From: Solanum dulcamara
Lineage: Eukaryota > Streptophyta > Magnoliopsida > Solanales > Solanaceae
Direction of reading: 5' to 3'
Length of the DNA: 64,000 nucleotides
Assembly (NCBI RefSeq): GCF_947179165.1
Contig: NC_077240.1
Coordinates: 31,358,001-31,422,000, forward strand
Below are positions 23,521-33,273 of the stretch, piece after piece. A program made the position numbers and the translations under genes. Position 1 is the stretch's first letter; each line of letters starts with the position of its first letter. Under the pieces are notes generated by a model. The model was not told where the DNA came from and ran no database searches. It was given only the letters and a program-made list of their open reading frames with translations.

Positions 23521-23779
23521 TTCCCTCCATTACTAAATACTTATCATCCTTACTATAAAAGGGATGGTTTATAATACTTGTCATTTTTAGAAAATCAAAA
23601 CATAATTAGTTATTTATTTTTACCTTTATCCTTACTTTAAAAAAAATGGAGAGATATTAATATGATGCGAAAGAGGAAAAGTTTAAATAGAGAGGAGTAA
23701 TAAATAATGACAATTTAATCAAATTATCAATAACTAATGTTTTTCTCAAAAGGTGTCCAAAACAAAACAGGGAGGAAAA
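23521..23779. mobile_element. Stowaway-like MITE (degenerate)
   Basis: Flanked by TA (23519-23520 and 23780-23781), with a CCCTCC-type left end (TTCCCTCCATTACTAAATA) and GGGAGGAAAA at the right. TIR similarity is partial. Confidence 0.5.
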
Positions 23780-24077
23780 TATTTTATTTATAAACTCAAG
23801 AATTCTTGAATCTTACTATAAGTTCTCTCAATTTCTGTATTTTTTATATGTTTTTATGTGTTTTTGTGTATATTGAAAATAACCTAACAACATCTCTATT
23901 TATAATAATAAGAAATCAAATTAAACTAGGACTAGAAAATTTATTCCTATATAAACTAGGACAAACAAATCATAACTAGACATGACTTAAATAAATAGCA
24001 AATAACAAAATCTTAAACAACTTAGGATTCCCGCTCCAACTTTGAATTATTATTCCAACAAAATATGACAATTATTC

Positions 24078-24195
24078 CCTCTGTCCATCTTTAGTTGTTC
24101 ACTATATTAAAAATAATTATCCAACAATACTTGTTTAGTTTGAAAAATCAAGAGATAATTTATCCTTTTATGTTTATCTTACCCTTTCTATTAAA
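24078..24195. mobile_element. Truncated Stowaway-like MITE
   Basis: The left half only: TTCCCTCTGTCCATCTTTAG with following AT-rich body, cut off by the next MITE at 24198. No matching right terminus. Confidence 0.45.
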
Positions 24196-24197
24196 TA

Positions 24198-24458
24198 CTC
24201 CCTATGTTCCATTCTACTTGTCAAGTTTTGAGTTGGCACAACTATTAAGAAAGCAACGATTGGTATAGTGAGTTTACCATTTTACCCTTATTAATTAATA
24301 GAGTTTTAAACATATTTACTCACTATATTTTTCAAAGACATTAACTCAATGTTAATAAATTGAGAGTTATAATAGGAAAAAAAATTATCCGTTCTTAATT
24401 TGTCAAAATTAACAAGTAAAAAGGAAAATCTTTTACAAGTAAATAGGAATGGAGGAAG
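24198..24458. mobile_element. Stowaway-like MITE
   Basis: The 261-bp unit is flanked by the TA target dinucleotide (24196-24197 and 24459-24460). TIRs are CTCCCTATGTTCCATTCTAC and, inverted, CTTCCTCCATTCCTATTTAC, the CTCCCTCCGTTCC-type end of plant Stowaway (Tc1/mariner) MITEs. Confidence 0.75.
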
Positions 24459-24474
24459 TACTATTCAATATCTA

Positions 24475-24723
24475 CTCCCTCCGTCTATATTTACTTGTCC
24501 ACTATACTATTTTGGGATGTCCAACAATACTTGTCCAGTTTTTAAAACCAATGAATTTACTATGATATATCTATTTTACCTTTGTTATTAAATACTATTC
24601 ATTTTTCAATATTTAGATAACTTGTATTTAATAAGAATGATTTGGTAAAATTAATTTTATCATTTACTATTTTTTAATTCCTATGTCAAATCAATAATGG
24701 ACAATTATGTTGAACAAAAGGAG
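24475..24723. mobile_element. Second Stowaway-like MITE
   Basis: Flanked by TA (24473-24474 and 24724-24725). The left end CTCCCTCCGTCTATATTTAC is near consensus; the right end (CAAAAGGAG) is shorter and diverged. It lies 16 bp from the previous element. Confidence 0.65.
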
Positions 24724-25077
24724 TATTATATTTTCCAAAGCATTAAATTTAATATAGTTATAGGATAATATTACTTTTATTATTAATTATTTTTTAAGAT
24801 GCGTGTTAAGCTGAAAACTATTGTTGGAGTATTTAAGAAGGAAAGGACTAGTTCTTCATGAAAAGCAATAAAAGGAAGAAAAAAAGACAAAACGACTAGA
24901 GGGCACAATTTTCAAACATAAGACCCCACTTTGCTTCCATTATATAGTAGGAGTAAAGTAGGTTACACAAAGAGAACTTTCCATATTAACAGTACATAAA
25001 CTGCCCACTGAATTTACAAAGACATTATTATTATGTCAATAGTCTACATCTCAAGTTAATAGGGTATCTCTATGGGA

Positions 25078-26992
25078 TTAGTTGTTATAGATTTTGGCAA
25101 ACTCAAGAGTTTTCTTGCCTTGAAGCTTGTTTGTAACATAGTGCATGCTGTACTCTCCATGATTGTACCTTTTATACTTGCAAGGGTTTTTTTCATCAAC
25201 CAATTCTGGCAGTGGTCCCAACTCAATTTCATAACTTGGTGCATAAAATGTCACAATGGATAATCTATCCTTTTCTTGATTTGTCACTGCTCTGTGCTCC
25301 ACACTTTTGTATTTCCCATTAGTTAGAACCTGTTTTAAAAACCAACATTAGACAAATCCAAACTTACAAGATTTGGCGAACAAATACAAAAGGTCAAAGG
25401 CTTTATTATTCAGTAGTCATCGCATCACACATTTAGAAATATAACCTATAAGCACAATATACACAAAGAGGTATTAAAAATAATCCAAGAATTGAAAAAG
25501 AGAAATGCACACCTCAATGGTATCACCAATGTTGATAACAAGTGCATTTGGAATTGGCTGGACAGGTACCCACACATTGTCTTTAAGTATTTGTAGGCCA
25601 ACTGAGCTGCATTTACCCTGTTGCAACACTGTCAGTGCACTTCCATCTGAGTGAGGACTTAGTCCCAAAACAAGGTCTGGTCTAGGACATGCTGGATAGT
25701 AGTTCATCCTCACTGCTTGTACAGCTACTCCAAACATGTCTTCAAAAATATCCTCATTCAGTCCAAGACCCATTGCTATGTACTTTAACAAATTCTTGCA
25801 TAGTTTCCTTATCTCTCTTGAGTATATATCTACTGTTTCACTGCAAAAAGAGCGAAAATTGAGCATCCATCCAAGGGTGTGACTTAGAAAGTGGGGTGAA
25901 AATAATGTACATATCAGGATTCAAATTCCAATAGATGCACACAGTGGCGGAGCCAGGATTTTGACTAAGAGGGTTCAAAACCTGAAGGAGTAGATACACG
26001 AATTAGTCAAAGGGGATTCAACATCTACTATATATATATATACATAAAAAATTATTTTAACCATGTATAAATAGTATAATTTTCGATCGGTATAATTTTC
26101 CATCGAAAAAGATTCAGATGAACCCCTAACTACAAAGTGGCTCCGCCACCGGATGCACACAGTGCTAGATGATTTCCTAAGCCTTTATTTCAGAGTTACT
26201 CAGTATTTGTGGGGGTGAGAGTATACAATCAGGCATGCACAAATTGACCAGACACCACCATACCAAAAAAAGAACAAGAAAAATGAACTTTTCTTGTTTA
26301 AACTAGTAGTCAATCTAAGGTGGTCCCTACAAATTTACACTAGCTTATCCAACAGTAGTATTTTTCAACACTTCCTCTGTAGCTGAGGTTTAAGCTTTAC
26401 CTGAAATCAAGTGGCTTTGTTGGCCAGAGTTTTGGGTTCCTAATGAAATGGGGTTCCACACCAAGAGCAAACATGTTACACCAGTCAAGTTTTTGATCTT
26501 CTGAGAAGACAAAAGCCTGACCATAACCTTGAACTGTTCCAGGAGCCATTGGATATTTCTGTTTCTCCTCTAAAGGTAGCATGAAGAACTCCATAGCTAT
26601 TTTCTCCATCTTTTCAAGCAAGTCCAAGTCAATCCCATGGTTAATAACCTATAAACAATGATTAAAAATCAAAATTAGAAGCCCATAGTATTTTGTAATC
26701 ACTATATAAGTTGTAAACACAAGTTACATGCCTGAAAGAATCCCCACTCTTCACAGGAAGTAGAAAGCTTCATGATTTCATTATGGAAATCCTGGCTATT
26801 CAAGATTTTGGACAAATCAACAACAGGAATGTTAAGGTTACAGGAAGATGGAGTAGTAACTGTGGCAAGTTTTGGTCTTTCTATCATGTCTCTTACAAAT
26901 CTTTCAGGAATAGAAGATGGTTTAATCTTTTTCAGTTCTTGGACATCATCAATATGACCAACTTTAACAGGAAAACTTGGCACTGGAGCCAT
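25078..26992 (-). CDS. 2-oxoglutarate/Fe(II)-dependent dioxygenase, SRG1-like
   Basis: Four exons: 26732-26992, 26401-26648, 25513-25840 and 25078-25329. They give 362 residues, the usual length for plant DOXC-class enzymes. The N-terminal DIOX_N part (about 57-160) includes IPVVDLSKIL, EEWGFFQ and VINHGI. The catalytic jelly roll has NYYPACPRPDLVLGLSPHSDG with iron ligands His233 and Asp235; the third ligand is His291 (VEHRAV), and Arg301-Leu-Ser303 is the RxS 2-oxoglutarate site. The enzyme should hydroxylate or otherwise oxidise a small molecule in the cytosol, using 2-oxoglutarate and O2. Family members act on flavonoids, alkaloids or hormones, and the substrate cannot be read from sequence. 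The first intron uses a GC donor. Intron 2 holds a 210-bp MITE. The start is the first ATG, MAPVPSFPVKVGH. The upstream DNA is locally duplicated. Confidence 0.95.
25942..26151. mobile_element. hAT-type MITE in dioxygenase intron 2
   Basis: 210 bp with TIRs CAGTGGCGGAGCCA and, inverted, CGGTGGCGGAGCCA, flanked by a perfect 8-bp TSD GATGCACA (25934-25941 and 26152-26159). The ends match the common hAT MITE terminus I know from Solanaceae. It lies inside an intron, so the coding frame is untouched. Confidence 0.9.
26730..26731 (-). other. GC 5' splice site of dioxygenase intron 1
   Basis: Read on the minus strand, the exon ends TTTCAG and the intron begins GCATGT. The next exon starts after TATAG with GTTATTAACCATGGG, giving GFFQ-VINHGI, the invariant family motif. 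The nearest GT, four bases on, would shift the frame. This is therefore a GC-AG intron. Confidence 0.85.
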
Positions 26993-28088
26993 TTTCTAAC
27001 AGTACAACTTTGTTTTGGGGGAAAATGGAGTCTTTTTTCTAATGGGGTTGGAGAGGAAGGGGGGTACAGGATACTAGCCAATATTGTGGAAGTCTATGCT
27101 TTGTTAGGCATACAATACAGAAACATGTCAAGTACTTATAGAGGGTAAAGAGTGACACAACTTGATGCATCTCTATATTATTGTGTGGGTCCTTAACTGA
27201 TGCACTTTAAAAAATTCAGAGTCATGCAAGTTCTATAAATGTTCACATACAAATCTATAATTGCTTGCATTTCCATCCAATCACCAACCACCAATATGGA
27301 TCATAACATCAGCATCTTGAGTTCTGAATACAATTCTTTCCTAATATAAGAGTGATTTTTGTCTTTTCTTTCCTTTTAGCTACTTTTTTGGTTAATATGT
27401 CTGGAGAAAAATTGAAAAGCATTTTAGTTTCATAGATTTAAGCAAAAGAATTTCACTCTCCTATTAAAGTTGCATTAAGGGTGAATCAAACAGAAAAACT
27501 TAATAAAAGGATTCAAACAAACAAGAAAATATTTGTTTGTCAAAGATTCTTTTTTTTTTTTTCTGTTTAACCATTCGATATCTGAAGTTCACCAGCTCGA
27601 CTAATCTGAATACATGTTTGGTAGGCCGTAGAATGTTCTCTACCAAAAGGTTTTCCATTCTTCAGGCTCAAATTCGACATCTCTGGTCAAGGAATCTCAA
27701 CAATCTATAGACCTAGATACATTCTAAAAAAAAAAAAAAACTTGTTGTGGAGGACTAACCAATTATGAATAGATCTTATTACATGTATGAACATATGCTT
27801 GTCCATATGGTGGGTCTATTTGATAGGAAAGAGAACATCCCTTTTCCAAGACATTTGTCCTTGGGTAGACATCGAAGAGGGGGTGAAAAGAGTCTACTTA
27901 CCTTCACATTATTTTGGAAAAGGGAGAGTTAGCAAAGTTAGACAAGATTGGAATGGGCATAGGAACGTGTATTAATCTACCAAATGGGCTAACACTTCCA
28001 GGTTGATGCAATGTATTCGAAGAGCTAACGAAGACCTGAATATTAGTATATCAATCGGCCTAGCACGAGGCAATTCAACAAAAAGTTT
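26993..28088. promoter_or_regulatory. Upstream region of dioxygenase gene
   Basis: Presumed promoter and upstream DNA of the minus-strand dioxygenase gene. The part from about 27140 to 27617 recurs, diverged, at about 29065-29475. No specific binding site is claimed. A poly-T tract lies at 27551-27562. Confidence 0.45.
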
Positions 28089-29475
28089 TTAAAAACACGG
28101 TGCACCTACATAAATAAGGAACACGATGACTATATAGGCTGAACGAGCATCCCACACCCAAAAGGTGCCCAACATAGGTTTTCCGTGAAATCCCCGGTAA
28201 CTAAGGAAAAACAATGTAGAAGAGCGCCTATTTTTGCACCAGTTCCCGAAGAGCAAAGAAAAGGGAGAGATATAAGCAAGGATACTCATCCGAGCCACAG
28301 GAACATGTAAATACAAAATTCACACATTGCTGAAAATCCAATGGTGTTACCTGAAGACTTAAATGAATAGTCATCATTGTTAGGAATAACTAAGATCCAA
28401 TGAAAATTTGCCTGTAGCCTATGGTCTTTAACATCAAAAAAGAAGGTTGTAACAACGAAAAAACGACATGTAAGAATTCGGTTTAGCTAATGGAATAAGA
28501 AAGACATGGATCTGTATTCAATATGCAATCAAAGAATTTCTTCCCAAACAGAGAAGAATTCCTCTTGCGTTCTTTTTGCTCCGCTCGTGCATGGTATTCA
28601 GCCAGCCGGTCTCACAATCAGGAAGGCTTATACTATTTTGCTCAGGATTGGTCGTTATGTGTCACTACCTCCGACCTCTCACACATTCAATTAGTTGAGG
28701 TTGTCACTGTGATGCTATAGGGTAAGGTCTAGAGGGTCTTATTGTCTAGCCAGTGGTACTCCACATCTTTAAGCAGAATTCAGTTTCACCGGATCCATGT
28801 TGAAAACAGCGAGACAGTCGTTACACCATTCAGTTCATGTCAAGACAAATTAGGCTCCACAACTCCAAAAATACTCCTCAGTCCTGATCCCCACTTTCCT
28901 CCATATTCCCCACCACTCCAAAAGAAAAAGAAATGTGCTTGGCTGCAAAAGATATAAGTTTAAAAGCTGCAACTATTGAAGGATTAAAGGGGAAGGAACT
29001 GAAACCTATAATTGGTGGTATTCCATAATAGTACACTATGGCTGTCTGTAAAGACTTTTAAGAGTGACCAACTTTGATGCATCTCTGATGCTATTGTGTG
29101 GGACCCTGTATTTTTAGAAATGTTCACATACAAATGCATAATTGATTGCCTTTCCATCCAATCAGCATCCTGAGTTCTGAATACAACACTTTCCTAATAG
29201 AAGAGTTGTTTTTGTCTTTTCTTTCCTTTTTTGCTACTTTTTTTAAGTTTCTTTGGGAAAATTGAATAGTATATTAGTTTCAATGATCAAAGAAAAATAT
29301 TTCCACTCCTCTGTTAAGCTGCATTAAAAGGTGAACTCAAACTAGAGAAACAGAGAAAATTAAGAAAAGGATTCAAACAAACAAGATTAAGATTTACTTG
29401 TCTAAAGATAAAATTTTTAAGTTTAACTCGCCAAAGTTCACCGACTTGACTAATCTGAATTCACGTTGAGTAACC
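27140..29475. repeat. Direct duplication upstream of dioxygenase gene
   Basis: Copy 1 is about 27140-27617 and copy 2 about 29065-29475. Both contain GATGCATCTCT, TTCACATACAAAT, TTTCCATCCAATCA, TGAGTTCTGAATACAA, CTTTCCTAATA and AAAGGATTCAAACAAACAAG in the same order and spacing. A second module (GTCAAGACAAA, GGCTCCACAAC, CTCCAAAAGAA, GTGCTTGGCTGCAAAAG) occurs at about 28836-28985 and again at about 29558-29715, with a fainter third trace near 29800. No second dioxygenase coding region accompanies the copies. Confidence 0.75.
28089..28340 (-). pseudogene. ccmC: Nuclear copy of mitochondrial ccmC fragment (NUMT)
   Basis: Translated on the minus strand, the fragment gives ILYLHVPVARMSILAYI, then GFHGKPMLGTFWVWDARSA and VFLIYVGA. 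This is the haem-handling tryptophan-rich core (WGTFWVWDAR motif) of CcmC, a cytochrome c maturation protein encoded in plant mitochondrial DNA. The middle is frameshifted and an in-frame stop precedes ILY, so it is not functional. No other mitochondrial gene was recognised beside it. Its GC-rich composition differs from the flanks. Confidence 0.82.
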
Positions 29476-31971
29476 TACTAGGGAGTATCTATGCGGAGGG
29501 ATATGAACCATCCTATCCAGACTCTCGATGATTGGGGAAAGAATTGACTAAGTCACAAACGTCAAGACAAAAAAGTTCGGCTCCACAACACCAAAAATAT
29601 CCCTTATCCCTTCCTATCCCACTCCAAAAGAAGAAGAAGAAAAGTGCTTGGCTGCAAAAGAAATCAGTTTGGCAGCTGTCAAAGGGGTAAAGAACTGAAA
29701 CTGGATGTAATTGTTGGTACTTGTAAGAGTTGCCAGCTTTGATGCTTAATCCTAATCCTAGGCAAAATGAGTTTCTTTAATTCAGGAAGAAATCTATAAT
29801 TGGTTAATCCTAGTCCCCACTTGTCTCACTCAAAAAGGAAAAAAAGACAAAATTGGTCATTACCTCTACATCTATTGATGGGAGGCAGGCGGCAGAAACT
29901 GGAATTGAATGTAATAGTACTGGTAGGGGCCATACTGTGGTTACAAGTTGATGTCTCCCATTTGTGCAGACCAAATCTAGTGACTTTTAAACCATACCAA
30001 ATTTTGCCATTAAACTACTATTACCATTGTGGGAGGACAAATGCCCTTCTTTTTTCTGTATCCATTTGAACAAAAAAAGCCCAATCTCAAAGGTAAAGGT
30101 ATCGTTTTAACTATGATAAGAGTGTAGGGTAAGTGGAGGGGTGGGGTGGGAACTGGCTTTTTGGAAAGGAGGAAGAAAGAAGAGAAGAAAAGGTGGGTAA
30201 CATTGGATTGAAAGATACGTTTGACCAAATTGAGTTGACGAGTTTCTTCCTTTCAGACAAAGCATGATATTCTTTACATTTTCTTCCATACTACACTTTT
30301 TTAACCCAATTAGGAAAAACAACAGTTCTTGATTTGAGAAACTATTCTTTGTTCATTTGGTCTTTGATGACTAGGAGACCAAAAAGAAAGGCCAGGGGGA
30401 GAGGGGCTTGATTTGGGGTTCACTTCATAGTGATCAAGTGTTTTACAAGTTCCAGAATTCCAAACGTGAGAATTGTGCCTACTCTGCTTTCGAGCACTTA
30501 AAAAGTTCATATTAAGCAGGCCAATTAAAAATATAGCATTGACAGGAAAAAGAAAAGGGATTATCAGAATCTAAAAAAAACAATTCTTACATGTTACAGC
30601 CAAAACACAATGTTGAATTCCTGATGTTAATCGAATTACAAACGTTTAGCAACGTGCAAAAGCTACAATTGCAAAACTAGAACTAAAATCAAGCAGTCCA
30701 ACACATGCTACAAGTTAACATCCAGTTGTGACCCAACTTTGATCTGGATGTCGCATTTCCATAATGGGGATGTCGAATTGTCTATGACATGTGATCAATG
30801 GATGAAACAGCTGCTTCTTCAAGAAGAAAAAGAAGGGCTTCTACAGACTGGCCCCAGCCATCACAAAGCCACATAGTGTTGTCCTAACACTAAAATAAGC
30901 AGATACGCGATGAATTCCCACAGTAGTTTTGTTGTCCTCGCCTTGTCATGCAAAGAGCAGCATAACAAGATCTCACTTGTTCCAGCATGACTCAGTTGAC
31001 ATGTACCAGTCATAAAAGTGACATCTCCTTTAAACACAGCAGATAAGTTGACAAGAATCCTCCTCTCCTAAATTTGAGACTCTGCACCAGGTCATCTCCA
31101 GTAAGCCCAAGCAAACTCTAATGCAAAGAAGCTGCCTTCTATTGGTTCCTCAAATATAAAATCAGCTGGGAGAATATCCTCCGTTACTCATAATGTAGTA
31201 CATACCTGTGGCAGTAAATCAGCAGTTTCCTGTCCACCTTACAGTTTATATCCCCTCCACAGTATCTTTCACTATCTTGGACACTGTAATATGATGACTA
31301 CATCAACAGGAAGTGAACAGAAATCATCCTATTTCTATTACCGTATCTGCTCAATACTACTACATGCCACAGAATTCACTTCAAAAAGGATTCTCCAAAA
31401 CCATTTCACAAGCAAAGCCATGTTTATAGTCATGCAGATTCCCAGTGCACAGACACTTAAAAGGCCAACCTCAACGTCCCCTTTTACAAAGTAAATATTT
31501 GAGGTTATAACTATTGCCATTCCAACTACCTTTGGAGCTTCCTTATCTTTCCACCACATAACCGGGCATTACAACAAAGACATCATAGAAAAAACAGTTA
31601 CACAGATAAATATAATTATATCAGCGCTTGAGCATAATTTTATTAGTACTTCAGCAAAATATGCCTAACCATCAACTCTTTCATAGAAGGTTATCGGTAG
31701 TAAACACCAAAATTCTCTCATCCTTTCAAATGGAAAATCAAAACTAGATCAAATCCAAAAACAAAAGTTACCGAGGAGAGATTGATATATATAACAAAAC
31801 TAACATCCGTAACTTCTGTCCTCAAATGCTAAAAACAGTTTTGACTAGGCATATTGATCTGTTCTAATTTTGTTGCATCAAGAATAATTAGACAAGGAAC
31901 AAGAGTGAGTTATTAAGCCCACTAAACATCTCAATACACAATTATCGAGTCAGAAATATAGCTACGAGTAC
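28341..31971. other. Intergenic DNA without recognised gene
   Basis: Apart from the duplicated modules, I see no supported gene here. Frames at 28506-28720, 30010-30322 and 31338-31559 lack family motifs and good splice partners. The segment next to 31971 could include 3' UTR or further exons of the gene below. Confidence 0.4.
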
Positions 31972-32637
31972 CTGAATAAGATAATGATGCATTTGATGTA
32001 AACCTTCTGGAAAAAGACTCTTCTAAAAAATAATGCATCTATGGTCAGTCATTGGTGAAGCAAGCTTTTGCTGGCACGCAACACAGATTCAATTATTTAT
32101 TGTTATCTAAGCATGCTACAAACTTAAAACACAACATCTAGTGAAAAGAGTAAAGGACCACAGATAATAGCCTTACCTGGCATGCCTTTCCGGAACACAA
32201 GGAGCAACCAGGGTTTGACTGTCTCAGGAGGAACATATTTCCCAATTCGTTTTTTGTACTAAACCGATTTCCTGTTGCAATTTCCCTACAATAAGATCAG
32301 TTGAAAATTCAGCCAGGAAACATGGAAGGAAACTCAAGTCTAATCTTCATATAAATCCAAATAAAGGAAAGGTAATATGGCACAACTTACAGCAAAACTT
32401 CAAGTTCTTCTGCAGCACGTTCTTTTAAGATCAACAGATCTAACAGATACCAAGCTGTCAAAAAAACATGACCCACACACCCAACCTTCTTGGCTCATTT
32501 AGAAAAGAGATCAACAGCTGATAAGATGATTACAGGCATGTGGACTTAAGTGATTAACTCCATGTTATCCATTCCTTTATTTAACATACCAAAAGATGCA
32601 ATTCTGTAGCGATCTCTCCCTCTTTTTTTGGCAGATT
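31972..32637 (-). CDS. Unrecognised multi-exon gene fragment
   Basis: Four exons join in phase on the minus strand with good splice sites: about 32590-32637 (donor GTATGTT), 32391-32454 (acceptor TTGACAG, donor GTAAGTT), 32177-32285 (acceptor TTGTAG, donor GTAAGGC) and 31972-32022 (acceptor TTTTTTAG, donor GTACTCG). The peptide contains KKRGRDRYRIASF, WYLLDLLILKERAAEELEVL, IATGNRF, GCSLCSGKACQ and FPEGLHQMHHYLIQ. A helical amphipathic stretch is followed by a Cys-rich patch. I do not recognise the family. The first exon may begin further upstream, since its frame stays open through LAHKFVLCTWHIAKE, but no AG acceptor is visible there. Start and stop codons are not placed; it could be an expressed gene or a remnant. 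Confidence 0.5.
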
Positions 32638-33273
32638 CTTTAGCAATATGCCAAGTACATAAAACAAATTTGTGAGCCAAATTCAGTGAGTTTTTTCGTA
32701 TATTTTCACCAGATTAAAAAAAAATTAAGAAAAAAGAGTAAGAAGAAATAATGGCGGATAACATAGTAATTCCACTAAATTCCTCCACCAAAATTGTGCC
32801 TTATGTTCCATTAGGAAAAATGAAGCTATATATGGCAACCCAAGGATCCAAGTCCTCTAGTAAAAGATGAAAAATTGGGACTACATTGGAACTCATGTCT
32901 ACTTAGATATGTCACCTAATGCTCTCAATATCCGTACTCCTATTTTTCTCTATTCCCAACCGAAAGAACCTAATATTCAAAATTGGATCTCAAGTGAACT
33001 CCAAATCTTATCCTTGAAGAGTAGAAACTTTATACACCTCGTCGCCAACCTGTAAATTTTAAGGTTGAGCATCTGTGCCCTTATCATATACCAAAAAGTT
33101 GAATTCTCAAAATTTCATGAAATAGCAAATCAATCCCACTTTGTACACATGTACAGGAATATAACACACTTAACAGCATGCCTCTTCACCAAATTGCAAC
33201 GCAGGTCCTCACTTCCTTCCCATATCCAAGGGCCTGCTTGTAAATGGAGAACCACATTAATTACATGGTTGAT
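32638..33273 (-). other. Probable 3' UTR and spacer of the CW gene
   Basis: This follows the stop codon of the CW zinc-finger gene and contains no supported coding frame. Confidence 0.45.

Noticed and set aside
28506..28720. Two overlapping plus-strand frames of 62-65 codons
   Set aside because: No recognised motif, no splice context and mutually overlapping. I could not link it to organelle DNA.
31338..31559. Minus-strand frame with a hydrophobic stretch (ALGICMTINMALLVKWFW)
   Set aside because: It could look like a membrane segment, but there is no family match and its junction with the upstream exons is not in phase.
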